64,000 bases of DNA from Ryuthela nishihirai (GCA_038380435.1 JAWZYU010000001.1:12566001-12630000), one strand, 5' to 3'. Shown: positions 32,791 to 45,099, counted from the stretch's first letter. Made by a program: numbers and translations. Notes: a model not told the origin generated them from the sequence alone.

Positions 32791-33180
32791 TGTCAAAAAT
32801 AAATAAAGAAATACAACATATAACTATACAGGAATAAAATCATAAATCAGAAGCAAAAAAGAAACACGATGGCCATCATGATAACTAGTGATGCAGCATA
32901 ACTCCAAAAAAATCAATATAAATAAATCTACAGAAATAAAATCATAATAGATTTATATAAATAAAAATTAGTCTTTTAATTATAGAATTACAAATAATAT
33001 AATAACTGAACTGAAAAGATATTCAATGTTGGTGACACTAAGCAGCACACCATGAACATGTGCCAACACTAACTAGTAATTATTACCATCTGCATCTTGC
33101 TTGGCTGTGACCTAGTTTACAACAGTTTTACACTAACTAGTTACTGTTTATCTTCTTTTGTATTCACAGCAATCATTAGG
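32791..33180. other. AT-rich non-coding sequence
   Basis: No recognised feature. Confidence 0.5.
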
Positions 33181-33362
33181 TTTATTTGAAGCCACATCTT
33201 TGCTGTTGTATTCTGCTAATACTGAATATAAGAGGAATATTGTTGAGACCAGGTGGGATCCAAATCCATGACTTACTGATAGCATTAGCTGATAACATAG
33301 CTTAAGTAGTCTATACCCAGTATTAACAGAATACAACAGCGAAGAGAGTGGCTTCAAATAAA
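33181..33362. repeat. Hairpin element with tRNA-like loop
   Basis: The 44-45 bp arms at 33181-33224 (tttatttgaagccacatctt) and 33318-33362 (agtggcttcaaataaa) pair with few mismatches. The intervening DNA, read on the minus strand, contains catggatttggatcccacc and gttatcagctaatgc, which resemble tRNA B and A box regions. It has the same design as the 5750-6376 structure. Confidence 0.6.
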
Positions 33363-35002
33363 TTTATATTTACTTATAGTTTAGGTTTCATTAGCCAGAG
33401 AGCACTGCTGAATGCTAGGATGAATGGTAATAATATTTCTAGGCATATTGAAATAGTTTTAAGACAGAAAAGAGAGCATAAAACGAAATAAAGTACATAC
33501 TTCATAATTACTTCTAAAATCTTTCTATTTCAAAATAGTTGTTTTTGCTTAATTTTTGAGAGAATTTCAAAACTTTAAGAAAAAATTTGTTGATAATAGT
33601 TCAAATCAAACTAGTGAACTTAAATCAGGGTGTTGTTTCAATAGTGAGTAATGTTAACAAAGAAATTGGCAATCTCATATATTGCACCTAAGAAATGGCA
33701 ATAAGTTTAACAAATTATTTATATTGTAGCATAATGCATCAAACGAAACGTATTCATGCATCAAACAAAGAATGAAAATATTATTTTTCATGCTCGAATT
33801 ACATATTTGTATAAGATATACGAAAAATATTTAAAATAGCAATTTCTATTTTTTTAAAACTGAAGTTTCAAAGTGTTGTACTAAAAAAAAACTGCCCATA
33901 TGTCTTGGGCCTCTCATTTTGGATATTGTCAACGTTATAATCGATAGAGACCCTGGAAGGGTTGAGCAAACTTCTAATCTCTAAAACACTGTATATGATT
34001 AAAGACACTTTTGTAAATAAATCTATGCCTTAGAAACTGTAAAATATACCTAACCCCTTCAAGGGTCCAAAAGACAATTAATTTTTTTGAAGGCTTAAGT
34101 AGTCTTAGCTTGAATCACCATAAGTAGAACAATGGCCAATTCTTATATTTATGCTATTTTTCTCTTCGATATGCAGATTGTCGATTTTGGTTTCGAGATT
34201 TGCAGCTTTGCATTACTTTCCCATCATGCAAAGCTGCAATTTTTCTAAACTTTTGAATATTAGATGTCAATTTTTATTATTAGTGGAAGTTGCATTATCT
34301 AGCAACAATGCTTTTGGATTAATATTTAAATAGATTTTCAATATTAAAAATGGAATTTTCTTTTACTTTGCTGCTTATACAATACATACAAATATTAAAA
34401 TCAGTGATAATTATTTTGACACTAAAGGAAACAAAACTATGTTACAACATATGTTAGAAATTGATTTCAAATGGTGGCCATCTCAAATAACATTGAATAA
34501 TGGATTATAACTGCAAACTCTATTTTGAAAATGTAGAATTTATTTCCATATTTTTAATTACATGGTAAGTAATTTCATTATTAACATTAAGAAATTGTTA
34601 TTTTTAAATGAAATTGTGCAGCTGTTTCGAAATTGAACTTTTCCAAAGCAGAAATAAGGCAATTTGATCAAGAAATGATTTGAATTCAATTTCGATGGTT
34701 AAATTAAATATTCTTTCAAATTTCTATTTTTAATATTTTTTCACAGTTCACCATCTCTTTTTTGGTATATTTTTCAGTTTTTATTTAATTTTGTTATAAA
34801 GCAAGAAGAAATTTTTTGTGATACACTCCAGTTTGCCAATGCCAAAAACTTGAGCATGATACATTATGCCTTATTTGCATAAATTACTAAATAATTTAGA
34901 AAAAAACTACACAAATGAAATAATATAGAAAAGTTCTTTTTTTTTACTGAAGTTTAAATGAAAAAAATACAGTATGCCATTTTGGATACAAATTTCACTT
35001 AC
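33363..35002. other. AT-rich, candidate intron
   Basis: No gene or repeat recognised. It lies downstream, on the minus strand, of the candidate exon at 35003-35065. Confidence 0.45.
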
Positions 35003-35065
35003 CTTTCATTTTCTTTGAATTTTGCCATTGTATTATTTGCAATTAAATGCTCTTTCTTTTGATAT
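35003..35065 (-). CDS. Candidate internal exon C of an unidentified minus-strand gene
   Basis: A 63 nt stretch bounded on the minus strand by an acceptor (aattgttag) and a strong donor (GAAAG then gtaagtg). Only one frame is open. With a 1-nt leading phase it reads YQKKEHLIANNTMAKF and continues KENE, leaving 2 nt. The preceding candidate exon (36534-36598) leaves exactly 2 nt (AG), which with the first base here gives an Arg codon. The peptide is charged and could be helical or coiled coil. The family is not recognised. The polypyrimidine tract is weak, which lowers confidence. Confidence 0.55.
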
Positions 35066-36533
35066 CTAACAATTACCTATTACTGTTGCAAGTTGCTTCA
35101 GAATAAAATTCTAGTGCTTTATTTTCTGAAAACTTCAAAATTAGTCAGCCACATGAGTTTCATTTCAGAAACTGACACTAAGAGTTAATAGTTTGAAATT
35201 CCTTTTTTAATTTTATTTTGTTGGATACATAAATTTGATAAACAAATTACTTATATTAAATGTTTATTCCCATAACTAAATTCATATAAAAATTTAACTC
35301 TTTAACTAGTTTTACGTTGTTTTAAACATTTCATGGTTAAAATAATTTTCCTATCTCTTTCACCTATTTTATTTACACCCCTTTACAAGTACATATGTTA
35401 ATATTAATCTCAGGGTTTATAAAACATATATGAATTTCGAAGACCAACTCAAAAAGTTTTTATCTGCACATCAGTAAGGTTAAATATGATAACCCATTCA
35501 GTGCTCTCAGCACTTCCAGATGCTATTTGACACTTTTCTTTATGTTTGCTGCAACATAGCAGAAGTCATACTTCCTGGTGTTTGGGTACATAACTTTGAT
35601 GATTTTAACTCCCCTCCCCCCCTCCAAATGGAAAGGGAATGATATCTTGTGAGAAAGCCAAGGAAACACTTTTGGTTCAGACGATTTCTGAACATTATGT
35701 CTCGGTGAGGTTATGCACCATCTTTTTGGGCAGTATGCCTTCAATTACTCTGAACAGCAGACCCAGATAATAAATACAATTGGAAGTGTGACTTCTGATG
35801 TGTTGCAATGAACATGGGCAGAAATATATCATCATCTGGATGTGCTGAGTGAAATGAATGACAGATTCAGATAAAAAATATTTTGAGTCTGTCTATAAAT
35901 TGCAATAAATTTCACTGTTATAAGTGCATTATTAACTATTTTTCATTCAATTTCTAAATCAGGTTTTCTCCAGGATATTCTTTTTTGGACATTATTGGTG
36001 TAAAGACATCAGAGTTACTCTCATTAGCAGTAACCAGGGAAATGTTATTTGGGTTCTCTTTATCTGCTTACAGTTTATTCAGCTAACTATAAAAAATATA
36101 TATTCTTCAATAATCCCATGCATGCAGACCAACATGATTGCTATGATCAGTATAAGTCCATAAAATATATTTCTAAGCAGCACTGTATTTATTTGCAACA
36201 CAATCATATCTACAAAATTATTCTACATATTTCCATTACTGGTTTTCATTTAACATCAGTGTCACTACTAAAGTAACTGTTCTGTGGCACTCTGCCACTA
36301 ATATATGGATTGATATGGTATTCAATCTCTGATGACGACATGGAAAAATAAAGAATGTATATATGACATTTCCTGTATATTGTCTTCATTGTAATTACCA
36401 GCCCTCTTCAGGAATTAAATATGGAGCCTTACTTTCTGATTTACCTCATGTATATACTAAATGCATATTCACTTTCAAGTAAATATAACATTACATAAAA
36501 CACTCGTACATTAGTTTTAAAATGCAACCTAAC
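35066..36533. other. AT-rich, candidate intron
   Basis: Between candidate exons B and C on the minus strand. No repeat recognised. A short ORF at 35523-35744 (minus) has no known domain. Confidence 0.45.
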
Positions 36534-36598
36534 CTGACTAGTGTTTCTGAAGAATCAGTTGCTGATGAAGAATGAGATGAACCTGTCACTGTTTTTAT
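36534..36598 (-). CDS. Candidate internal exon B of an unidentified minus-strand gene
   Basis: On the minus strand a good acceptor (gttcttcttttcaattttag) precedes 65 nt that end AGTCAG before a donor gttagg. Only the first frame is open. It encodes a Ser/Thr-rich peptide including TGSSHSSSATDSSE and leaves 2 nt. It starts in phase 0, matching the phase-0 end of candidate exon A (45100-45174), and its 2-nt end matches the start of exon C. The low-complexity composition suggests a flexible linker. Host gene not identified. Confidence 0.55.
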
Positions 36599-36831
36599 CT
36601 AAAATTGAAAAGAAGAACTCAAACATATCTAAATCCAGAAAGAATAAACATATCAAAATTCTTAGAGTTTAAAATTATTTCAACACTGCAAAATAAAAAT
36701 TTATAGCTGTATTTATCTTATTTAATGAATTTCCCTTATTCATCAAAAGATGAAATAAGCTTACTTTAATAGAAACTAAATTGGCAGAATTTAATGCTAG
36801 CATAACATATAAAAGAACATTTGAATTTAAA

Positions 36832-38660
36832 TATTGGGTTGAACCAGAACAGAAGTTCATTAAATTTTTATGCAAAAATTCAAATTGAAATATTAAATAG
36901 TAAAAAATACTATTTAACAATAATGTATCCATCATTTTCTTTGATTATCTTAACCCATCTATCAGACAACTTCATTATTCCACGGGGGTACAACTTAGTT
37001 GGTTTTTCGTTCAAGAACTGATCAAAGTGGTTTGTGATGGCCTCCAAAGATTAGAATTTTTACCATTCAACAGTTTTGCAGCAACTGGAATAAATAGTAA
37101 TCTGAGGGTGCAATGTCAGACAAATATGGCAGGTGGCATAAAACATTCCAACTGCAACAATTTTTGCTGGAAGGTTAAACACACTTGTGGTCTCTCATTG
37201 TTATGGTGGAACACAACTTCTTTGCAACAACAATTCCAAATGTTTTTCATTGATTGCTGCCTTCAGCCAATCCAATTGCAAGCAATACTGATCTGAATTA
37301 ATAGTTTGATTGCTTGGCAAAAGCTCATAGTGAAGGATTCTCTTCCAATCCCAACACATGCAGAGTATGACCTTCTTTGGAAGCAGATCGGCCTTGGGTT
37401 GCAGTAATGGAGGCTCACCTCACTTGCTCCAGGATCTTTTTTTTTGGAACATTGTTGTAAAGGATCAATTTTTCCCGGCTGTCACTAACCACTTCAAAAA
37501 TGGGTCATTTTCATTGCAGGAGCAAATCACAAGCAGAGATGCGGTTCATAAATTTTTCTTTTGCTCAATTAATGCCCCCCCTCCCCCCCTCCCCCGATAG
37601 GGGACCACCTTGACATGGTGTGGGGGGGGGGGCTGAATTGTGCCTCTGTGAAGTAGGGTCATGGCCTGTTGTTTCCTCATTTGCACAATGGGATGTGGCC
37701 TTTGGTGGCAGGGCTTGTGAGGGTCTGCAGACTGGTTTGGGAGAGGCCAGTCTAGTGGGCTTATTCGCTTGCTCAGGAAAACTTTAGGTTCACAGCCTCG
37801 ATGGAGGGGATGTGGCTGAGAGTACTGCTGACTGGTGTTGGGGGGCACTGGTCCAGTGGGCTCATTGGTGCAGTCTCAGTGAAGTTGGGGTACAGACTGC
37901 TTCTGGGGGGGCAGCAGGTGTGTGGCACTATGGAGAGGACGAAGTTGAAGGCTTGTGACTGGAAAAGATCCTCGGTTGACAGACTTATCAGTGGAAAGGC
38001 CAGACTAAGAATCTCCACCCTGGGAGCCGAGTCAACTTGGTTCTATATACTATTTTTGTGGCTAACTGGGGAACAGATTAAATTTAGGTTTTGACCAATG
38101 GATGAACCTTCCTTCTATAGGATTGTTCGCCATAGGTAGTCGTGGATGAGCTGGGTCCTTGTGGCACTGTCTTGCCCCGATGTAGTTAGTGGAGATTGGG
38201 CAATCTCCCCATAGTTGGTGTGCAGCCATATGTTGTGGTACAACTGGAAATTGCCTTTAACCAATGTTCAATCAATGCCACACCCACACACATACCAATT
38301 CACATATCCAAGCTGCTCCAAATGCCTTACAATTGATATTGCGACAGTTTTTAGTGTCTCAGCAATCTCTCTTGTGTTGATGTGCTGGTTAGTTTGGATT
38401 ACTGTGGTCATTGTCAACTATGGAGGGCCTCCCTGAACATGTGGCATCTTCCAGTGAGAAATTCTCAGTTCTGAGCTTAGCAAACCACTTCTGATACATT
38501 CAGTCATTTACAGCATCATCTCTGTACACTGCATAAATCTTTTTTCAGGTTTGTGTTGATTTTCTACCTTTCTGAAAAGAGCATAAGATGGTGAAAATGC
38601 ACCTTCGTGTCTTCCACTTTCAAACTGACTTTATATGAATATCACTGACTGAAACTGCAT
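36832..38660 (-). pseudogene. Mariner transposase fossil M1, interrupted by a GC-rich insertion
   Basis: Minus-strand frames give mariner blocks in order. The N-terminal HTH part runs from about 38640 (YQKWFAKLRTENFSLEDA, then INTREIAETLK and HLEQLGYVN). After a ~640 bp insertion come NRISACD, ILYNNVPKK, YELLPSNQTINS, VVFHHNNERPQV and the C-terminal IMKLSDRWVKIIKENDGYII, with stop at 36910-36912. In the second catalytic block HHDNARPH the Asp is Asn (HHNNERP), and frameshifts and stops are many. A terminus-like tattgggttgaaccag lies at 36832. The type resembles the mariners often annotated as SETMAR-like in arthropods. Confidence 0.8.
37570..38212 (+). other. GC-rich insertion within mariner M1
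   Basis: About 640 bp, far richer in G+C than its surroundings. It starts with C-runs (cccccctccccccctccccc), then gataggggaccaccttgac and a run of about a dozen G. It separates the mariner codons for the WVPHKL-like block from the LSEKN-like block. The start resembles 5' ends of some arthropod LINEs, but no EN or RT is present. No duplication longer than 2 bp is visible. Confidence 0.5.
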
Positions 38661-41021
38661 AATTTGCTTTTCAGAACAAGCTAGCAACTGTACCCTGTCG
38701 AAAGCACACACTATTTATAACTGCTAATGCACATGGTTGTGCAGACCACATCCAGTGATATATTAGGAAAAATCCAAATGAACTTTTGGTTAAATCCAAT
38801 ATATTAACTAATTTGCATAATATGAAAGGTCCATTCTTTCTACCAACTGTAGAAGTTCCTACAGCCATATGACCAAATATGGTATGGACACTTATGCCAC
38901 TGAGTTTGTTTGGGGATGTACATGCTTAGCTTTCTATACCTATGATTTGAACATTACTACAGAAGCATGATGAGCACAAAAAAAAACAGAGAATGTGTTG
39001 AATCCCCTATTATAGCTTTGTCAGCTCATCTAGTTATAACATAGCTCCCATTGTCAAAAGCTGTTTACACAACTGTAGATTTGAAATCAGAAAATGCTTT
39101 GTTGAAGATTTGATAACCTATAGTGAAACTGATATACATGGAATGGATATTAGCTTGGTTTTTAGCCTAAAGAAATTTCAAGAGTATACACATGAGATTA
39201 CTGAAATCCACAAAATATCTCTTAATATGTGTGAATCAGTCATGATTAGTATATACAATATCATGAGTTTTATTCTTAACAATGAAATACACTACTTTTA
39301 ATTACAGACATGTGATAACTATGAAATCTTGTACCTTGTTATTAGGGTAATCAAAGCCATATATTTATAAGGAAATGTGAAATTGAATACAATATTCCTT
39401 CAAGATGAAATGGAGTGTTTATTCAAAACATCTATCAAACATATATTTAACATACTTAAAAGCATCTTAGTCCATTTTGAGAAAAATGTACTTTTTGATT
39501 ATGCTAAAACAGTATTATGAGAGAATAATACATGAAATGAAAACCCTCTGAAGCTAATTCATAAAGTTCTTCTTATTAATAAAATACTGTCATTAAAAAG
39601 TCGTGTTTTTTATTTAACTTTTTGATATGACAGGTTTTGAATCTGTAAGATCTGACACAATTTGTTTAACCAGGTATTAGTGTGGTGGGATATAACAAAC
39701 CCAATGTTATGTAAATTAAAATAAGAGTGAACAAATGCTGAACAGTAGGACTTTTATCAATCATAGAGAAAAATAAAAACAAATTTACTCTCAAGAAGCT
39801 ACTTGCTACAGAGGTCTTTTCATATTATTCTGAAATATAAAAGGGATCAATGATTTGATCATAATGAATTCACTACCAGACCATCACCTAAAGGCTCTTT
39901 TTTTTTCATCCACAAAACAATTTCAGCTGTTAGGCCTTTTCTGGCCATCTGCCTCGATTTTCCTGTAAAGGAGGGATACTTCTAGGTTGAATGGTAATTA
40001 GTTCGTCCATAATGCTGGTGTGATATTTGAAGAACCTTGCTTTGCTTTGATAATGCCGTTGCTCCATGTGCTGGTGAAGTTTGCAAATACAAGGCCCAGA
40101 AAGAGTGGAGAAATGTTGACAGAAAAAGAGTGAGAGTGCTGGTATTTGTTATGTAAAGTCTGATGTGGTGTAATTATTTCAGTCCTGAAAAGGACTTTCA
40201 GGTGAGAGTCCTTAAAAGGATGTTGTTTTTGCTTGTTTCTGTGTTGTGGTATGTGTTTGAAGAAATGATGATAGTCTAGAAGCTTTTTATTCTTTTTTTT
40301 TTGTTGCAAATTCAATTAGCTGTATGGAAGCAAATAGCTTTGTAATGTAGGAAATAAACTGCCAACACAGAGGATGTTGTTAGGTGCAAGTTTGAATCGT
40401 TTGGATTTAATACGTTGGGTGTAAAATGAAAACTCGATGTAGTTCAAGTAGGAAGATGAAAGTTACTGCATGAAGTTGCCTTGAAAGGAAGTTTTGTAAG
40501 TCTTTTTTTTTTTTTGGGGGGGGGGGGGGGTTGTAATTGACTGTTATAGGTGGATTTTTAAAGTTTGCAATTATAACTCTTGGGACATTTTATTTTTAAA
40601 TAATTTTTTTTGGGGGGGAGAGAAAAATTATTTAACTATGTTGTTTGCTGCAAGGGATGCTAAAATGCTGGAGGTTGGTCAAAGGATAAGATGGAATAGA
40701 TTTCAAATAAAGTTAATATTTTTTAATGAAATTTTGTTTTTGGTTATTTTTTCTGAAGTGAATATAGAGTAAATTCTAAATCATTATATTTGAATAGAAT
40801 TAAGGTGACTGGTCTAAATATAGTTTTAGAATCTTTTTGGTAGGGTTAGGTCCTGTGTGGTAGTGGGAGCTATTCATGTGTTATGCTGCAGGAGGTCAGA
40901 TTCCCTTATCCATAGTAGTGACCAAAGCATAGCTGTTAGCTCGAAGTGCAGGGTGTAAACAGTGTGTAAGAGCAGTTGAAGTTAATCCTTTTGTGTGGTG
41001 AGTAGGAGGAAGGAAAGGTGT
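38661..41021. other. AT-rich, no supported gene
   Basis: A 36 bp SINE2-like scrap lies at 39783-39818 (ctcaagaagctacttgctac, agaggtct). The ORFs at 39110-39301 and 39998-40315 show no domain. A T13/G15 tract lies at 40503-40530. A splice-like open stretch near 39305-39343 (plus) was not supported by neighbours. Confidence 0.45.
40503..40530. repeat. Poly(T)-poly(G) tract
   Basis: Thirteen T followed by fifteen G. A second, weaker T/G transition occurs near 40604-40618. Such tracts can form quadruplex structure and are also prone to sequencing error. Confidence 0.85.
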
Positions 41022-41033
41022 AAAGGAAATGGG

Positions 41034-41391
41034 TTGAATTGGATTGTTTTACCTCTGAGCGGCACTTTTTTGCACACCATGGGCTAAATGGCCAGGCCAC
41101 AAGGACCCCGAAGGCTCAGAGAAGGTTGGGGGAGGGGACCCACTGGAACAGCTGTTGGGAGACAGATGGTAGCCTCCCGTCAAGGCCATCCAGTGTGTTC
41201 TTTAACGTGCACAGGGTATGGCTCTCCCGCATACGGGGCCACGGCTTAACGTCCCATCTGACGGACGGTGGCCTTTCCAAGCCCATCGGTGTCCCCTACT
41301 GACCGTGGGCAGGGCGGGGAATTTTGCGGAGATAAATCTCAACGCTGACCCAACTGGGACTCGAACCTGGGAACTACAGATTACGAGCCTA
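41034..41391 (-). repeat. SINE1 copy 12, head-truncated, 12 bp TSD
   Basis: Very well preserved body; the copy stops at attacgagcct, lacking the final part of the tRNA head. Identical duplications aaaggaaatggg at 41022-41033 and 41392-41403. Probably one of the youngest copies. Confidence 0.93.
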
Positions 41392-41403
41392 AAAGGAAAT
41401 GGG

Positions 41404-41912
41404 ACAAGGGGAGAAAGGTGTTGCTAGTGTTTCTGATAGTAGACAATGAGAGTGAATGAATAAACTAGCAAGAGCAGAAGTGAAGGATTAATGTGAAGGA
41501 GAGTACAAACGAGATGGGGGACCACAAATTTTAAGTCATTAGGCTGGGAGGGGAGGATTAAAGGTGCACAGCAGACAGGAAATGGATAGAAGAGAAATTG
41601 AAGATCAATGTAGCAATGGACTGGGACAGTTTTAATTGCACCCTCTAACAGGGGAAAAATAACAAAATGTCAAACAAACATTGCAAGGGATCTATTTGGA
41701 TTAAAAATCTGATATTTTAGTGGTGGAAAGTGATGATGAAAGGGGTTTACATGGTCAGCAACAATTTATCCCTTTACCCCAGGGGTAGAAAAATACAACT
41801 TTCTGTTTTGAGAGATTAATGAAAATTGTTTTTGAATTGAATAGGTACTAACGAAGTATGATGATTCATAATTTTCAAATCCTCCAAAAGGCCTTAATTA
41901 ACATCATTAGAG
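41404..41912. other. No recognised feature
   Basis: Purine-rich stretch (aggagg, gagagt motifs) without coding signal. Confidence 0.45.
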
Positions 41913-42109
41913 CCGTCCCGTGGCCGAGTGGTTAGCGCGCTTGGCTACTGGTCTAAGGGACCGACCTGGGTTCGAGTCCCGGATAAGGCATGGACGTTTG
42001 TGATGTTTTTCTGCTGAGGTCCCGCCATCCTCTCAGACCTTCTACTGTGGCGTATAAACTGACAGGCTCCTGTCAGACCTCTGTGGCAAGCAGCTGCTTG
42101 AGGGGGTAT

Positions 42110-42140
<31 letters not shown>
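41913..42140 (+). repeat. SINE2 copy, best preserved, with (ATTT)n tail
   Basis: Head gtggccgagtggttagcgcg, variable loop with ctactggtctaaggg, B box gggttcgagtccc, and full body. The copy ends in about nine units of TTTA (42107-42140). The head resembles a Ser/Leu-type tRNA with a long variable arm. This copy is the best reference for the family. Confidence 0.93.
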
Positions 42141-42505
42141 GAGGGCACTAAATATAGAAAATGTAAAATTTAAAGTAATATGGCAAATGATATTTTATGC
42201 ATGAAATTAGGAATTCTTGTGCATCTGTTGAAGAATGGATACCCAGATAACTAACAGAAATATAATAATAATCATAGTGCTTCAATTAACGGTTAAAATT
42301 GACTGGTAACCTTTATTTTTTAAAAATGATGGTGCCTAATTTTTAAATATTTAATATTCTAATAGAGTAATAAAAAATAAATTATTTTATATACACTGAT
42401 TTGCCCCTTAACCCTAGGGGTTGAGGAAGTGCAACCCTTTCATTTTATGGAATAAATGGGAAATTCTTTTTGCATTGTTTATTTTGTTGATAGTTCTAAA
42501 TAATA

Positions 42506-43016
42506 CAGAGTGGTTCAAAATTCGTACAACCCAAAATGTAAATTCTTACTATTTTGTGCCAATTGAATGGAATTAAATACTGATTCTTACATTAGCAACC
42601 TTGCACTCACTGACATATGCAACACAGTTTAGTTCTCATGCTGCCAGTTCTTTGTTGGTAACATGTATTGTATTAGTTGCCCATAATGAAATTTTTACAG
42701 ACTGAACATATATACATAGTCAAACATTATTTAACAACCAAATCATTTTTAACTGTTCAAGTTGAATTCAACAAAGAGTTTCCTGATTCTCTGGTATCCA
42801 ACAAGTCTATAGTATCACATTTAATTGCATGATTCTGTGAAACTGGAAGTGTACATGACAAGAAACATACTGGTTGGCCTTCTATATTAAGTGATGAAAA
42901 ACTTCAGGATATTAATCAATGTTTTCAGCAGTCACCCATTGTTAACAATTTGTAAACATAAATTGAGAATAAATGAAATTTTCTAATATGGGTTGCACAA
43001 ATTTTGAATCATTCTG
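42506..43016 (+). mobile_element. DUF4817-type DNA transposon remnant with TIRs and TA duplication
   Basis: The terminal repeats cagagtggttcaaaattcgt (left) and acaaattttgaatcattctg (right) are inverted over about 28 bp with a few mismatches. TA dinucleotides at 42504-42505 and 43017-43018 are the expected target duplication for the Tc1/mariner superfamily. The interior encodes a broken HTH domain: TVQVEFNKEF, then ETGSVHDKKHTGWPSILSDE and KLQDINQCFQQSP. This matches the N-terminal HTH of elements annotated with DUF4817. The catalytic domain is deleted, leaving a 511 bp non-autonomous copy. Confidence 0.8.
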
Positions 43017-44286
43017 TACATTAAGTATATTTTCCCATTGCCCATTAGTACAAATTACTATTGTTAATAGGTGCAAAATTTGGAAAATTAAAAACTTCAT
43101 TTTCTTTGCAAATGAATATCCTGAAATCAACAAAGTCAGTAAAGTCATTCTTCTAGTTCATTTATGTATTTTTTTTATCCCTTATACATTTTGATGTTAT
43201 ATTAATTTTTAATATTCATATTTAACTGCAATGTTTTTACTATTCTATCAACATCATTACATAATACAGGTATCCTCTGGCTTATTCAAATTGTTTTAAG
43301 ACAATTCCACATGAACACTGATATTACAACCACAGCTGGGAAAGACATCTCCCTCACAGTATTTCCTTAATTTTTTTGGTCAAGACAAAAAAATGAAATT
43401 ACTTAACACAAAAAAAAGGATGATTAATAAATGTCTAAAGTGAATGGAATTAAAATTGTATTGACTGCTGAAATCCAGCCTATAAAAGGCTCTGGGCCAA
43501 AATATTAGCAGGTTTTTTTAATGTATTGTCACTGACCATGTCCTAACAACAAGAGTGACCCCAACTGACAAAACAGTTCCAACAAAGAAGTTTAAGAATG
43601 CTATAGCCTCTTACAAAGAGAAGATGAAGCATAAAATCAGCTGTCCTTAGAAAACATTCTTTAAATGTGGGACAAAACATCAACTAACGATGATTTGCAG
43701 CTTTCAACTTCATTCAGAAAACAATCCTTAAATAATTGCTTTAATTTTCTTTTCATGTAAATGTTTTCAATAAAATAATTCGAGTCATATACAGAAATGC
43801 ATTTTCTTTATTTCCTTCATTTATTGCTTTAATAGACAAATTATTAGAACATTTCATACCAAAGAGTGAATTTGGGAAATGTTCAGGAATGCAATTTCCA
43901 TTTATATCATCAATGATATCAAGGAAAAAAATTCTACATACGTAATTTTGAGTTATACAACCACTCTTTAGAACATAACTATCACATAACTTGGAGAATA
44001 GCTGTAATTGGTTAGTGGTAAGGACATAATTGTGAATATATGCTCAGGCACTGCTCAGTCACCAATATAAAAGCCATGTGAGATACATCACAGCAGGGGC
44101 TTATCTATGTTAGGGTGGCTTTAGTGGTTCAAACCTCCCCTATCAAAATTTGATAACATTTTTGAAAAAAAAAAAGTGGAATTTTGTTTTTGAGTGTATG
44201 CAAATTTTAAGTGCCACAACCACTTCTTTCTGTGCAGTTTATCATCACCTGGTTAGTCAAAACCTCCCCCATTCCAAAATCCTGGG
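43017..44286. other. AT-rich, no supported gene
   Basis: The short ORF pair on opposite strands at 42942-43194 is accidental. The stretch holds a sequence near 43440-43700 with no recognised domain. Confidence 0.45.
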
Positions 44287-44425
44287 TATGCCATTGCATG
44301 ATTCCTTGAGATTGGAAGTGTACATGGACAAGAAACATACTGGTTGGCCTTCTCTATTAAGTGATGAAAAACTTGAGGATACTAATCAATGTTTGCAGCA
44401 GTCACCCATTATTAACAATACAAAG
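44287..44425 (+). repeat. Second fragment of the DUF4817-type element
   Basis: catgattccttgagattgga, agaaacatactggttggcct and aagtgatgaaaaacttgagg match 42833-42945 closely. Terminal repeats are not present. Confidence 0.8.
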
Positions 44426-44769
44426 CAATACAAAGAATTGAAATATTAAACTTTCCTAAAAACAATAGCGCTAGAATTAACTTCTAGTTGCCTGAAACAG
44501 ATAAGCTACTAAATACTCTCCTATTCTCTTGTAATAGTGTCAATGATACCTTTAGTATAGCTGCAATGAAAGGTTGATAGTTCTTAATATTTACTTGTCC
44601 ATTTATCATAATGTTCTATACTGAGGATAACAGCTTTGTTTTTTGGTACATGCAAATATTAAAGTTCTGATGAAAAGCAAATATTGATAACAGGTATGTT
44701 GCACAAACAAGGAGGCAGTAGAATTGGAAGCAAAAAAACTGAACGATATCATTCCCATTTACTTCATAC

Positions 44770-44784
44770 CTCTGGCAGCAGCTT
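44770..44784 (-). CDS. Possible 15 nt microexon
   Basis: On the minus strand a strong polypyrimidine tract and acceptor (gttttttttgcacccag) precede 15 nt (AAGCTGCTGCCAGAG) and a donor gtatga. Its length is a multiple of three, and it lies between candidate exons A and B, which both join in phase 0. Inclusion would add KLLPE without shifting the frame. This is a pattern-based suggestion only. Confidence 0.25.
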
Positions 44785-45099
44785 CTGGGTGCAAAAAAAA
44801 CAACAACAAAAACAATTGCTTCTTCACAAAAATATTTCACCACATAATATTTTGTTTTAATAGTGTTTGGTGTGAGTTATGAGGGCAAGAGTTAAAAAGT
44901 ACAGGTGACATTCTAAATGGAAGAGAATGTGTCCATCACAGTAAAGAATATATAAGCTTTCTGGCAAGCAAAGATCCAAAGTAGTCTTTTCCTTGAAATA
45001 TATTGAAATGTGAGACACTTATAGTATCATTTAATGAATCAGATGAGCCATCATAATAAATCTTTAGCTATTATGCATTTACCAAGAAATACATCTTAC

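Noticed and set aside
39305..39343. Plus-strand exon (ACATGTGATAAC... to TTAGG, open frame)
   Set aside because: A single isolated 39 nt stretch with a weak donor and no phase-matched partner; probably chance.
39998..40315. 105 aa minus-strand ORF as a gene
   Set aside because: Low-complexity start (Q/K-rich from a T-rich tract), no recognisable domain and no supporting context.
41039..41302. Recurrent protein-like ORFs with FFAHHGLNGQVTW and similar, at several places
   Set aside because: They are translations of the SINE1 body. They look conserved only because the DNA repeat is conserved, and different frames are equally open.
41913..41990. tRNA gene (Ser/Leu-like)
   Set aside because: It is the head of a SINE2 copy with SINE body and (ATTT)n tail, and the same head recurs in many degraded copies.
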